A stretch of 64,000 nucleotides of DNA, taken from NCBI GenBank assembly GCA_027484685.1, contig JAIXSO010000049.1:25310-89309 (forward strand). The letters run 5' to 3'. Within the stretch, counting starts at the first letter, position 1; each line of letters starts with the position of its first letter. Below are positions 50,661 through 60,767 of the stretch, piece after piece. The DNA is from Bacteroidota bacterium. Lineage in GTDB: Bacteria; Bacteroidota; Bacteroidia; UKL13-3. The translations under genes were made by a program, and so were the position numbers. The notes under the pieces were generated by a model. It was not told where the DNA came from. It saw only the letters and a program-made list of their open reading frames with translations, and did no database searches.

Positions 50661-53600
50661 ATGAAAAACAAACTACTTCTTTTTACGGCCATTGTCCTGT
50701 TTTTTTTACCAAAAACAAATTACGGACAAGCACCTTCATTAGGCTCATCGGCTAACTTTGTATTGTTTACTTCGGTTGGCGCAGTTACCAATACTGGCAT
50801 TTCGCAAATAACCGGAAATATTGGCTCTAATGTAGGAACCTGCACCAATTTTGGAAATATTAATGGAACAATGCAATCGCAGAATTTAATTACTGCCGCT
50901 TGCTCCACTGATGTGCTTTCGGCTTATAATCAATTAAACGGAATGACTCCAACTAATTTCCCTGCCTCAACACTTGGTGGAGATACATTATTAGCAGGTG
51001 TTTACTCTATTACTGGAGCTTCTTCATTAAGTAATACACTTACTTTAAATGCACAAGGAAACCCCAATGCTGTTTTTATATTTAAATTACAAGGCGCTTT
51101 TTCAGTTGCAGCAAATGCCAAAGTAGTTTTAATGAATGGTGCTTTAGCAAGCAATGTGTTTTGGAAAATTGAAGGTTTAACTAGCTTGTCAACTGGAGTT
51201 ACCATGCGCGGAACCATTATAACCAACAATGGTGCTATTTCTATAAGTGCTGGCGATACACTAGAAGGAAGAGCTTTAACTACTGCTGGTGCCATATCAG
51301 TAGATGGTATATTGGCGTATATACCTTTGGGAAATGGCATCCCTTTATTAACAGGTCCAATAGCACCAACTTTAGGTGCTACCGCCAATTATGTTTTATT
51401 TTCTGGCATTGGCGCAGTTTCCAATTCAGGAGTTACACAAGCTAATGGCGATATTGGAACCAATAGCGGTTTAACTACAGGTTTTAATCCATTGCTTATT
51501 AATGGAGAAGTACATGCTGTTCCTGATGGTTCAACCAACCAATGCGCAACTGATTTGGCCACTGTTTACGCTTATTTAAATAGCTTATCAGCCGATATAG
51601 AATTACTTTATCCTGCTCAATTTGGAAATAACTTAACGTTAACTCCCCATACCTATTTATTAAATGCAGCCACTTCATTTACCGATACACTTTATTTAAA
51701 CGCACAAGGAAATCCCAATGCAGTTTTTGTAATTAAAATTTATGGTGCACTAACCACCAGCACTTATTCAAAAGTTTTATTAATAAATGGAACCCAAGCT
51801 CGGAATGTATATTGGCTAGTAAGCGGTGCTGTTAGTATTAATAACAATTCGGTTTTTGAAGGAACAATTATTTGTAATAATGGAGCCATTAACTTTGCTG
51901 CCAATTCCACTTTACATGGAAGGGCTTTAACCACAGTTGGAGCTGTAAGTGTTTCTACATTTACTGCGTTTGCGCCAAATGCACCTTATATTTCTTCTGT
52001 TGAACCTATCAATGCTTTGGTTGGTTCCACAGTAACAATTACTGGATTTAATTTTAGCCCAACAACAACCAATAATATGGTATTTTTTGGTGCAACTATG
52101 GCTACAGTTGTTACAGCTACTGCTAACAGCTTAACAGTAATAGTGCCAATAGGTGCTAACAATGCTTATGTTACTGAATTAAATTTAACCACAAATCTTT
52201 CTGCTTCAAGCTTACAAAGATTCAATCCTATTTATTCGCCAGTCAAAGAAGGAATTACCATCAATGATTTTATGGCTAAACAAGATTTTGCAAATGGTTC
52301 AGGTTCAAATCCACTTTCTATTGCTATTGGCGATTTAAATGCAGATGGTAAACCCGATTTAGCTGTTGCTAATTATGGCACAAGCGATATTTCTGTTTTT
52401 ATTAATACAGCAACAAGTGGCCAAATTAATTCGGGTAGTTTTGCAGCAAAACAAAATTATTCAGTTGGAGGACCAGCACAAGGAATTGCCATTGGCGATT
52501 TAGATGCAGATGGTAAACCCGATTTAGCCATTGCTTGTAATGGTTATGTGGTTTCTGTTCTCCGAAACACTTCTAGCAGTGGAACACTAAGCTTTGCATC
52601 CAAAGTTGATTTTACAACCAATCAAAATGCCACATCGGTTGTTATTGGCGATTTAGATGAAGACGGTAGGCCAGAAATGGTTGTAACCAATGCTACATCT
52701 AATAATATTTCTATATACCAAAATTTATCAACTATTGGAAATATTGCTTTTGCAAATAAAATAGATTTTGCCGTTGGCAATAATCCAAAATCGGTATGTA
52801 TTGGCGATATTGATGGCGATGGAAAGGTTGATATTACCGTTGCAAATACGGGTAGCAATAATGTTTCTGTGTTTTTAAATACTTCTAATACTGGCGGTAT
52901 TTCTTTAGTTTCAAAAGTTGATTTTACAACTGGTACAGCACCTAACTTTGTAACGCTTGGCGATTTTAATGGTGATACTAAACTTGATTTAGCCATCACC
53001 AATCAAAATGATAACTCGGTATCAATACTGAAAAATACTTCATCAGTAAGTTCAATTAGTTTTGCAACTAAAGTTGATTTTACAACTGGTACTACTCCTA
53101 CTTCTATTGCCTTAGGCGATTTAGATGGTGATTCAAAAGTTGATTTAGTTGTTTCAAATCAAGCTACAAATACAGTATCGGTTTTAAGAAACAACTCCAA
53201 TATAGACACCATTTCATTTAATACAAAAGTTGATTTTACCACAGGAAATGGCACAGCATCGGTTGCTGTTGGCGATTTAGATGGTGATGAAAAACCTGAT
53301 ATAGCAATAGCTAATTCCATTGCTAATAGCATTTCTATTTTAAGAAATGATGATATCAAAATTTATTACTCACAAAATTCGGGCAACCCTGCTATATTGA
53401 GTAATTGGAATAGCGAACCTAATGGCAGTGGTTATGCTCCTTCAAGCTTAACTATTTGCACAAGATATATTATACAAAGTTCTCATACTTTAACCACCAC
53501 TGGAAACTTATTATTTGGAACTTTAGGTTCAAAACTTGAAATACAAAATGGTGGAATATTAACCGCTAGTTTAGGCAATGCCATCACGTTTGCCAACGGC

Positions 53601-55448
53601 AGCACTTTACAAATAGAAGTTGGAGGATTGTTTAATTCAAATACCAATCAAACTGTAGGTAATTTAAACTTAGTAGGTGGTAAATTTAATATTGGAACCG
53701 AAACTACCCTTATTTTAAATAATATTGTAACAACAGCAGGTGTTTTAAGTGGTTCAGCCACTTCAAACCTAACCATAGGAGCCAGCGCAGGTACTTTACT
53801 TTTTAACCAAACCACACCAGGTGTTACCAATGTTATTCATCATTTAATAATTGGAACTGGCACTACAAGTAATATTGTTATTGGCAACGCTTTAAATATT
53901 GACCCAATAGGTAGTATTTCGTTCAATTCTTCAGGAACTAAATCATTAACCACTACCGGGCAAACCTTAACTTTATTATCTTCTGCTGCTGGTTCAGCCA
54001 TGATTGATAATACCAACAATGCAACCATTGTTGGAAACATTACAGTTCAAAACTATTTACCAGCAAATGGACGTCAATACCGCTTTTTATCTTCGCAAGT
54101 AATAGGTGGAACCACCTTACAATGGAGAGATAATGCAGCTAATACAAGTGGAGTTGGCATTGCCATTACTGGCCATATTGGTACTGTAGATGCTTCTATC
54201 ACCAATCAACCTTCGGCATTTTATTATGATGAAAACAATACCAACGAAGGAACCAATATTAATGGTGCAGGCAAATGGCCAAATATAGATGGCAATACAA
54301 CCTTAACCAACGGAAAAGGTTATCGTGTATTTGTAAGAGGAGATAGAACCATAAGTTTAACAACTGCTAATTCCATTAACAATGCTACCACCATTTGGAT
54401 ACAAGGAACTTATCCTAGCAATCCTGTTTCGCCAAACATTACTTATACACCCGCAGCAGCCAATGGTTGGAACTTAATTGGTAATCCATACCCATGTACC
54501 ATTGATTGGGGTGCTATTGCTGCAAGCGATAGAACTAATTTAGACAATGCCATTTATGTTTGGAACCCATCAAACACCAACAATTCAACGGGAGGATATG
54601 CCAGTTTTGTTAACGGAGTAGGAACTGGTACACCCAATGCTGGTAGTCAATATATTAGCAGCGGACAGGCATTTTTTGTAAAAGCCAATGCAAGTTCACC
54701 TGTTTTAAATTTTCGCGAAGTGCATAAACAAAGCAATCAGGCTGGAGGAAGAATGTTTAAATCAACAAGTGTTAAACCAAATAGTATTCGTTTAAAATTA
54801 TTTAAAAACAATACACCAATAGATGATGCTGTGCTCTATTTTCAAGAAGAAGCCACTCGCCATTTTGATAGTGAATTTGATGCTTATGATTTAACAAATA
54901 ATATTGGTTTTTTAACTGCTAATGGAAAAGATACATTAGCCATAAGCGGCAATCCAATATTTAAGGATAACGAAACTTATAAGATAAATGCCAACCTTAG
55001 CACAAGCAATTACCAATTTCAATTTACCGACCTAACCTCATTTACTAACTTACCTGAGGCTTATTTAATTGATAATTATTTAAACAAAAAAATCCTTTTA
55101 GCAGATTCGTTAATTTATGCTTTTTCGGTTATTGATAACAATCCATATACGTTTGGGAATAATCGTTTTGAATTGCAATTTGGAAAATCAACCACCTCAA
55201 TAACAAGTGATTTTATACCACCCACTAAATTATTGGTTTATCCTAATCCAGCTACTCATTTTTTAAACCTATCTACTTCTAATAACAAAACAATTGAAAC
55301 CATTAATATTTATAATGTTTCAGGAAAATTGATTTTACACTTCAATACCAACCTCAATCAAATAGACATAAGTCAACTCAATAGTGGTGTTTATTTTATT
55401 GAGGTATTTACCATAAATGAAAAACTAAGCAGCAAATTCATTAAATAA
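50661..55448 (+). CDS. Large secreted protein: two DUF3494 (ice-binding-like) domains, IPT/TIG-like domain, seven FG-GAP/VCBS-type repeats, T9SS type-A C-terminal signal
   Basis: Two copies of LGSSANFVLFTSVGAVTNTGISQITGNIGSNVG / LGATANYVLFSGIGAVSNSGVTQANGDIGTNSG; DLDADGKPDLAIA-type repeats; C-terminal LLVYPNPATHFLNLSTSN...GVYFIEVFTINEKLSSKFIK. Confidence 0.9.
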   Translation: MKNKLLLFTAIVLFFLPKTNYGQAPSLGSSANFVLFTSVGAVTNTGISQITGNIGSNVGTCTNFGNINGTMQSQNLITAACSTDVLSAYNQLNGMTPTNFPASTLGGDTLLAGVYSITGASSLSNTLTLNAQGNPNAVFIFKLQGAFSVAANAKVVLMNGALASNVFWKIEGLTSLSTGVTMRGTIITNNGAISISAGDTLEGRALTTAGAISVDGILAYIPLGNGIPLLTGPIAPTLGATANYVLFSGIGAVSNSGVTQANGDIGTNSGLTTGFNPLLINGEVHAVPDGSTNQCATDLATVYAYLNSLSADIELLYPAQFGNNLTLTPHTYLLNAATSFTDTLYLNAQGNPNAVFVIKIYGALTTSTYSKVLLINGTQARNVYWLVSGAVSINNNSVFEGTIICNNGAINFAANSTLHGRALTTVGAVSVSTFTAFAPNAPYISSVEPINALVGSTVTITGFNFSPTTTNNMVFFGATMATVVTATANSLTVIVPIGANNAYVTELNLTTNLSASSLQRFNPIYSPVKEGITINDFMAKQDFANGSGSNPLSIAIGDLNADGKPDLAVANYGTSDISVFINTATSGQINSGSFAAKQNYSVGGPAQGIAIGDLDADGKPDLAIACNGYVVSVLRNTSSSGTLSFASKVDFTTNQNATSVVIGDLDEDGRPEMVVTNATSNNISIYQNLSTIGNIAFANKIDFAVGNNPKSVCIGDIDGDGKVDITVANTGSNNVSVFLNTSNTGGISLVSKVDFTTGTAPNFVTLGDFNGDTKLDLAITNQNDNSVSILKNTSSVSSISFATKVDFTTGTTPTSIALGDLDGDSKVDLVVSNQATNTVSVLRNNSNIDTISFNTKVDFTTGNGTASVAVGDLDGDEKPDIAIANSIANSISILRNDDIKIYYSQNSGNPAILSNWNSEPNGSGYAPSSLTICTRYIIQSSHTLTTTGNLLFGTLGSKLEIQNGGILTASLGNAITFANGSTLQIEVGGLFNSNTNQTVGNLNLVGGKFNIGTETTLILNNIVTTAGVLSGSATSNLTIGASAGTLLFNQTTPGVTNVIHHLIIGTGTTSNIVIGNALNIDPIGSISFNSSGTKSLTTTGQTLTLLSSAAGSAMIDNTNNATIVGNITVQNYLPANGRQYRFLSSQVIGGTTLQWRDNAANTSGVGIAITGHIGTVDASITNQPSAFYYDENNTNEGTNINGAGKWPNIDGNTTLTNGKGYRVFVRGDRTISLTTANSINNATTIWIQGTYPSNPVSPNITYTPAAANGWNLIGNPYPCTIDWGAIAASDRTNLDNAIYVWNPSNTNNSTGGYASFVNGVGTGTPNAGSQYISSGQAFFVKANASSPVLNFREVHKQSNQAGGRMFKSTSVKPNSIRLKLFKNNTPIDDAVLYFQEEATRHFDSEFDAYDLTNNIGFLTANGKDTLAISGNPIFKDNETYKINANLSTSNYQFQFTDLTSFTNLPEAYLIDNYLNKKILLADSLIYAFSVIDNNPYTFGNNRFELQFGKSTTSITSDFIPPTKLLVYPNPATHFLNLSTSNNKTIETINIYNVSGKLILHFNTNLNQIDISQLNSGVYFIEVFTINEKLSSKFIK

Positions 55449-55496
55449 ATTAACGTTTAAAATTTACTGTAATCAACTAACATAAAAAATAATATC

Positions 55497-55694
55497 ATGA
55501 ACAACATAAAAAAAATACTTTCAACCATTATACTTTCATTCACTTTGACTTTGGCAATACATGCCCAACCAGGAAGCGATGGATTTGAAGATGAACCCGA
55601 AGATGTACCTTTAGATGGTGGCATACTTTTACTTGCCGCGGCTGGTACAGCTTATGGCTATAAAAAAATAGTAAAAAACAGTCCAAGTAAATAA
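55497..55694 (+). CDS. Small secreted protein with C-terminal PxDGG...GxxYGxKK-type tail (PID-CTERM-like)
   Basis: MNNIKKILSTIILSFTLTLAIHAQPGSDGFEDEPEDVPLDGGILLLAAAGTAYGYKKIVKNSPSK. Confidence 0.65.
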   Translation: MNNIKKILSTIILSFTLTLAIHAQPGSDGFEDEPEDVPLDGGILLLAAAGTAYGYKKIVKNSPSK

Positions 55695-55838
55695 ATCAAA
55701 ATAATTGTTTCGTAACGCAGAATGGCTTTGTAGTTATAATTAGTTAATAACTGCATTATTACCAATTAGTTATATTAATTAATCAGGTGAAAATAAAATA
55801 CACTAAAGACTTAGTTACTAAATACAAATCTACTTAAA

Positions 55839-58800
55839 ATGAAAAAGCAAATTTTATTAATTACCATCCTATTATTAACCAGCAGTTATTTTGTATTTGC
55901 ACAAGCTCCACCTCAAGCTTTCAAATACCAATCTATAGTTAGAAATGCCACTGGAAACCCAATGGTCAATGCCAGTATTCGTATAAAAGCAATCATTCAT
56001 GCAAACGCAATTACTGGTGCAATTTTATACCAAGAATCACATAACATAATTACCAATCAATATGGATTAATAAACCTTGAAATTGGAAATGGAACTGTGG
56101 AATTGGGCGCATTTTCGGCCATTTCATGGATAACAGGAACAAATTGGATAGAAATACAAGCCGACTTTGGAAACGGTTATGTTGTTATGGGAACTTCGCA
56201 ACTGCTAAGCGTACCTTATGCACTTAATTGTGGAAACGGAACTATAGGTCCAAAAGGAGATATTGGTTTAACAGGTCCACAAGGTTTAACCGGAACTACT
56301 GGAGCTAAAGGCGATTCTGGTGCAGTTGGTTCACAAGGGATCATTGGTCTTACTGGTTTAACTGGAGCCAATGGTGCAAAAGGTGATTCAGGGGCGATTG
56401 GTTCACAAGGTATCATTGGTCTAACTGGTTCACAAGGTAGCATTGGTTTGACTGGATTAACTGGAGCAAAAGGCGATTCAGGTGCAATTGGTCCTCAAGG
56501 TAATATTGGCTTAACAGGAACTCAAGGAAACATTGGTTTAACCGGAGCAATTGGAGCTAAAGGCGACTCAGGAGCGATTGGTCCGCGAGGAAATATCGGT
56601 TTAACTGGAGCCAATGGTGCAAAAGGTGATTCTGGTGCAACTGGGCCACAAGGTAACATTGGTCTTACAGGTTTAACTGGAGCACTTGGAGCAAAAGGTG
56701 ATTCTGGTGCAATTGGTCCACAAGGAAACATTGGATTGACTGGTTTAACTGGAGCTACTGGAGCAAAAGGAGATTCTGGTGCGATTGGTCCACAAGGTAA
56801 TATTGGCTTAACAGGAGCTCAAGGAAACATTGGTTTTACTGGTTCACAAGGTAGCATTGGCTTGACTGGTTTAACAGGAGCAATTGGAGCAAAAGGTGAT
56901 TCAGGTGCAATTGGTCCTCAAGGAAATATTGGTTTAACTGGTTTAACCGGAGCAATTGGTGTAAAAGGCGATTCAGGAGCGATTGGTCCACAAGGTAATA
57001 TCGGATTAACTGGCTCCCAAGGAATCATTGGTCTTACAGGTTTAACTGGATTAACTGGATCTAATGGCGCGAAAGGCGATTCAGGTGCAATTGGTCCTCA
57101 AGGTACTATTGGCTTAACAGGAACTCAAGGAAACATTGGTTTAACCGGATTAACCGGAGCAATTGGAGCTAAAGGCGATTCAGGTGCAATTGGTCCACAA
57201 GGAAATATTGGATTAACGGGTTTAACTGGATTAACTGGAGCAAAAGGTGATTCAGGTGCAATTGGTCCGCAAGGTAATATCGGATTAACTGGTTCACAAG
57301 GAAGCATTGGTCTTACTGGTGTTCAAGGTAACATTGGTCTTACAGGTTTAACTGGAGCAATTGGAGCAAAAGGTGATTCTGGTTTAGTTGGTCCACAAGG
57401 TAATATTGGATTAACTGGTTCTCAAGGAATCATTGGTTTGACTGGTTTAACTGGAGCCATTGGCTCAAAAGGTGATTCAGGTTCAGTTGGACCACAAGGA
57501 ATAATTGGTCTTACAGGTTTAACAGGAACTACTGGCGCAAAAGGCGATTCAGGTGCAGTTGGTTCACAAGGAATAATCGGTTTAACTGGTTTAACAGGAG
57601 CTAATGGCGCAAAAGGTGATTCAGGTTTAACTGGTCTTCAAGGCAATATTGGTTTAACTGGTTCACAAGGTAGCATTGGCTTGACTGGTTTAACCGGAGC
57701 TAAAGGCGATTCTGGTGCAATTGGTCCACAAGGAATCATCGGCTTAACTGGTTCTCAAGGAAACATCGGATTAACTGGTTCACAAGGAATCATTGGTCTT
57801 ACTGGAGCTAAAGGAGATTCTGGTTCAATCGGTCCACAAGGTAATATTGGATTAACTGGACTACAAGGAATAATTGGCTTGACAGGATTAGCTGGAGCAA
57901 AAGGCGATTCTGGTTCAATTGGTCCACAAGGTAATATTGGTTTAACTGGTTCACAAGGTAGCATTGGCTTGACTGGTTTAACAGGAGCAATTGGAGCTAA
58001 AGGCGACTCAGGAGCGATTGGTCCGCGAGGAAATATCGGTTTAACAGGAGCCAATGGTGCAAAAGGTGATTCTGGTGCAACTGGTCCACAAGGAAACATT
58101 GGATTAACTGGTTTAACTGGAGCAAAAGGAGATTCTGGTGCAATTGGACCGCAAGGAAATATTGGTTTAATTGGTTCGCAAGGTATCATTGGTTTGACAG
58201 GATTAACTGGAGCTAAAGGTGATTCAGGTGCAATTGGTCTTCAAGGTAATATTGGTTTAACGGGTTTAACAGGTTCTCAAGGTAATATTGGTTTGACTGG
58301 ATTAACTGGAGCAAAAGGTGATTCGGGTGCAGTTGGTTCGCAAGGAAACATTGGTTTAACTGGTCTTCAAGGTAGCATTGGTTTGACTGGATTAACCGGA
58401 GCTAAAGGTGATTCAGGTGCAATTGGTCCTCAAGGTAATATTGGATTAACTGGTTCGCAAGGAAATATTGGTTTAACTGGATTAACTGGAGCTAATGGTG
58501 CAAAAGGTGATTCGGGTTTAATTGGTTCTCAAGGAATCATTGGTTTAACTGGAGCTAAAGGCGATTCAGGTGTAATTGGGCCACAAGGTAATATTGGTTT
58601 AACTGGTCTTCAAGGTAGCATCGGTTTAACTGGCTTAACTGGTTCTCAAGGAAGCATTGGTTTAACTGGATTAACAGGAGCTAAAGGCGATTCAGGTGCA
58701 ATTGGTCAGCAAGGAAATATTGGATTAACGGGTTTAACTGGTTCTCAAGGTAATATTGGTTTAACTGGTTTAACTGGAGCCATTGGAGCTAAAGGTGATT

Positions 58801-59372
58801 CTGGTTCAATTGGTTCACAAGGTAGTATTGGTTTAACTGGAGCCAATGGCGCGAAAGGCGATTCAGGTGCAATTGGTGCTCAAGGACCAACAGGTGCCAC
58901 TGGTACTATTTTACAATTCGCTATGTTTTATGGCTTAACTGCCGGAACAGGAAATACCATTGCAACCGATTATGCAGCAACAATTGCTGTAAAAACCATT
59001 AATGGCAGCGGACGAGTTCCTTTTCCGCGTAATGGTCCTTCAGCAGGTATTTCTAGAGTTGATAATACTAGTTTTACATTAGCAAGCATAGGCACTTATG
59101 AAATAACTTTTAACGTTCATACTACCGAACCTGGACAATTACAACTTGAATTAAATAATATAGATTTACCAGAAACAATAGCTACCAATATGAATCCCAC
59201 AGCTGGTGGACATCCAATAATAGGTAATTTCTTTATTACCACAATTTCGGTAAATTCCATATTAGCATTGGTAAATCCTACAGGCAATACTCCAGCACTT
59301 ACCATTACACCAGCAAATGGAGCTAGCACGCATGCTAACTCGCAAACCATATCAATTAAAAAAATTTATTAG
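55839..59372 (+). CDS. Secreted collagen-like protein with long Gly-X-Y domain and C-terminal beta-sandwich (BclA/C1q-like)
   Basis: Signal peptide; N-terminal domain ending VPYALNCGN; GPKGDIGLTGPQG... to ...GPTGATGTI; C-terminal domain QFAMFYGLTAGTGNTIATDYAATIAVKTINGSGRVPFPRNGP. Confidence 0.9.
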   Translation: MKKQILLITILLLTSSYFVFAQAPPQAFKYQSIVRNATGNPMVNASIRIKAIIHANAITGAILYQESHNIITNQYGLINLEIGNGTVELGAFSAISWITGTNWIEIQADFGNGYVVMGTSQLLSVPYALNCGNGTIGPKGDIGLTGPQGLTGTTGAKGDSGAVGSQGIIGLTGLTGANGAKGDSGAIGSQGIIGLTGSQGSIGLTGLTGAKGDSGAIGPQGNIGLTGTQGNIGLTGAIGAKGDSGAIGPRGNIGLTGANGAKGDSGATGPQGNIGLTGLTGALGAKGDSGAIGPQGNIGLTGLTGATGAKGDSGAIGPQGNIGLTGAQGNIGFTGSQGSIGLTGLTGAIGAKGDSGAIGPQGNIGLTGLTGAIGVKGDSGAIGPQGNIGLTGSQGIIGLTGLTGLTGSNGAKGDSGAIGPQGTIGLTGTQGNIGLTGLTGAIGAKGDSGAIGPQGNIGLTGLTGLTGAKGDSGAIGPQGNIGLTGSQGSIGLTGVQGNIGLTGLTGAIGAKGDSGLVGPQGNIGLTGSQGIIGLTGLTGAIGSKGDSGSVGPQGIIGLTGLTGTTGAKGDSGAVGSQGIIGLTGLTGANGAKGDSGLTGLQGNIGLTGSQGSIGLTGLTGAKGDSGAIGPQGIIGLTGSQGNIGLTGSQGIIGLTGAKGDSGSIGPQGNIGLTGLQGIIGLTGLAGAKGDSGSIGPQGNIGLTGSQGSIGLTGLTGAIGAKGDSGAIGPRGNIGLTGANGAKGDSGATGPQGNIGLTGLTGAKGDSGAIGPQGNIGLIGSQGIIGLTGLTGAKGDSGAIGLQGNIGLTGLTGSQGNIGLTGLTGAKGDSGAVGSQGNIGLTGLQGSIGLTGLTGAKGDSGAIGPQGNIGLTGSQGNIGLTGLTGANGAKGDSGLIGSQGIIGLTGAKGDSGVIGPQGNIGLTGLQGSIGLTGLTGSQGSIGLTGLTGAKGDSGAIGQQGNIGLTGLTGSQGNIGLTGLTGAIGAKGDSGSIGSQGSIGLTGANGAKGDSGAIGAQGPTGATGTILQFAMFYGLTAGTGNTIATDYAATIAVKTINGSGRVPFPRNGPSAGISRVDNTSFTLASIGTYEITFNVHTTEPGQLQLELNNIDLPETIATNMNPTAGGHPIIGNFFITTISVNSILALVNPTGNTPALTITPANGASTHANSQTISIKKIY
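56238..58910 (+). repeat. Collagen-type Gly-X-Y repeat region (about 297 triplets)
   Basis: Frame-consistent Gly every third codon across about 2,673 bp; recurrent unit GAKGDSGAIGPQGNIGLTG(SQGxIGLTGLT). Confidence 0.88.
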
Positions 59373-59420
59373 TCATTTCCTTATTTCAAACCAATTGAAG
59401 TAATTAATTAAGTACAAAAT

Positions 59421-59942
59421 ATGAAAAAGTTTATTCTTTTATTCATGAGTATATTGTTTGCTTTTACCTTTCAAACTATAAAAGCCCAATCACTGGCTCG
59501 ACAAGTAATTGGTTCAGCAGGAACTTTTGCATCCTCTCCTTTTGGCTCTATGGAATGGACAATTGGAGAAGTAATTACCGAAACCTATGCAAATACTGGT
59601 TTTGTCTTTACCCAAGGATTTCATCAACCAAACCTATTAGAAGTTATTCCCAAACCTACTGATTTATTTATACCAGAAGGATTTTCACCCAATACGGATG
59701 GTATTAATGATGTATTTGTTATAAGAGGACTAGAAAATTTTCCTGCCAATAAAATAGAAATTTATAACAGATGGGGACAGAAAGTTTTTGAGGCCAGTCC
59801 CTACCTAAATAATTGGGATGGCCAATCGCAAACTGCAATAAGCATTGGAGGCAATCAATTACCAAATGGAACTTATTTTTATCTATTAAACTTAGGCAAT
59901 GGTTCACCCATCATTAAAGGAACCATTTACTTGCTAAAATAA
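59421..59942 (+). CDS. Secreted protein with T9SS type-B (gliding-motility-associated) C-terminal domain
   Basis: FIPEGFSPNTDGINDVFVIRGLENFPANKIEIYNRWGQKVFEASPYLNNWDGQ...LPNGTYFYLLNLG...IKGTIYLLK. Confidence 0.92.
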   Translation: MKKFILLFMSILFAFTFQTIKAQSLARQVIGSAGTFASSPFGSMEWTIGEVITETYANTGFVFTQGFHQPNLLEVIPKPTDLFIPEGFSPNTDGINDVFVIRGLENFPANKIEIYNRWGQKVFEASPYLNNWDGQSQTAISIGGNQLPNGTYFYLLNLGNGSPIIKGTIYLLK

Positions 59943-60065
59943 AAATATACTGCTTTTGGTTTTATATAAGCTAACTACTTAATCCAATAAAAAACTTTTA
60001 TCTATAACATTAGCAAAAATTAACTAAACTAGAAGTAAAAAAACTTCCTATTATATAATTTAAAT

Positions 60066-60090
60066 AAAAGCGGCCTTTGAGCCGCTTTTA
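60066..60090 (+). terminator. Rho-independent terminator
   Basis: aaaagcggc-ctttga-gccgctttt. Confidence 0.85.
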
Positions 60091-60233
60091 TTGTTTATGG
60101 CAAGCTACAAAAACTAAAATACAAAGGCCTTTTGATGATTTGGATATACTAACTAAAATAATAAATTTGTTAAAATAAGTATTATATTATCATCCTTAAA
60201 TACAAGTTTTAGCCAATCTTAAAAGATACGATA

Positions 60234-60767
60234 ATGTGGACAAACCTGCGAAAGGAAATTGAAAAAATATGTAAGGAATTGAGTATATCAAATTCCCAGT
60301 TTCAACCTTTAAGAATGAAAGAATGGGAAGAAATAGAAAATAAAATTTATCAGACTTTTTGCAAACTCACATATTATAAATCTCAGCCTGTTTGGCTTTG
60401 GAATCATTTTAAACTCAACACATTTTCAATTTCAACAGAAAAAAAATCTTACCATTATTTAAATCAACTCATTGACAACAATGAGTTTGTTTGGTTTTTC
60501 GTTAACGAAACAATAAATGAAACGTGCAAGTTTTGGTTTTATCAAGGACAAGTTAACACTATTCAAACAATTATTGCCGAATCCATTTACATAGATGAAG
60601 TGTATCTTGTTTCTAAAAAGTATGACTGGTTAATTTGTATCAATCATCATGATATATTAATTGCAACCGGAGATACAATGGCAGAAAAACTAAAACAGCT
60701 TAAAACTCCAAATAATACAAGCCTCGGTAACGTTATGCTAAATTATAATACCCACAATGATAATTGA
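60234..60767 (+). CDS. Hypothetical protein (possibly DUF6756/immunity-like)
   Basis: 177-aa ORF; TIIAESIYIDEVYLVSKKYDWLICINHHDILIATGD; family recalled from memory. Confidence 0.55.
   Translation: MWTNLRKEIEKICKELSISNSQFQPLRMKEWEEIENKIYQTFCKLTYYKSQPVWLWNHFKLNTFSISTEKKSYHYLNQLIDNNEFVWFFVNETINETCKFWFYQGQVNTIQTIIAESIYIDEVYLVSKKYDWLICINHHDILIATGDTMAEKLKQLKTPNNTSLGNVMLNYNTHNDN

Noticed and set aside
56216-58189. Minus-strand proline-rich ORFs (MLPCEPVRPMIPCEP..., etc.)
   Set aside because: Antisense shadow of the Gly-X-Y repeat: GGT/GGA/GGC codons read as ACC/TCC/GCC and CCx on the other strand.
56238-58910. CRISPR-like periodic repeats
   Set aside because: Every unit is in frame and codes Gly-X-Y with synonymous variation; no fixed repeat with unique spacers.
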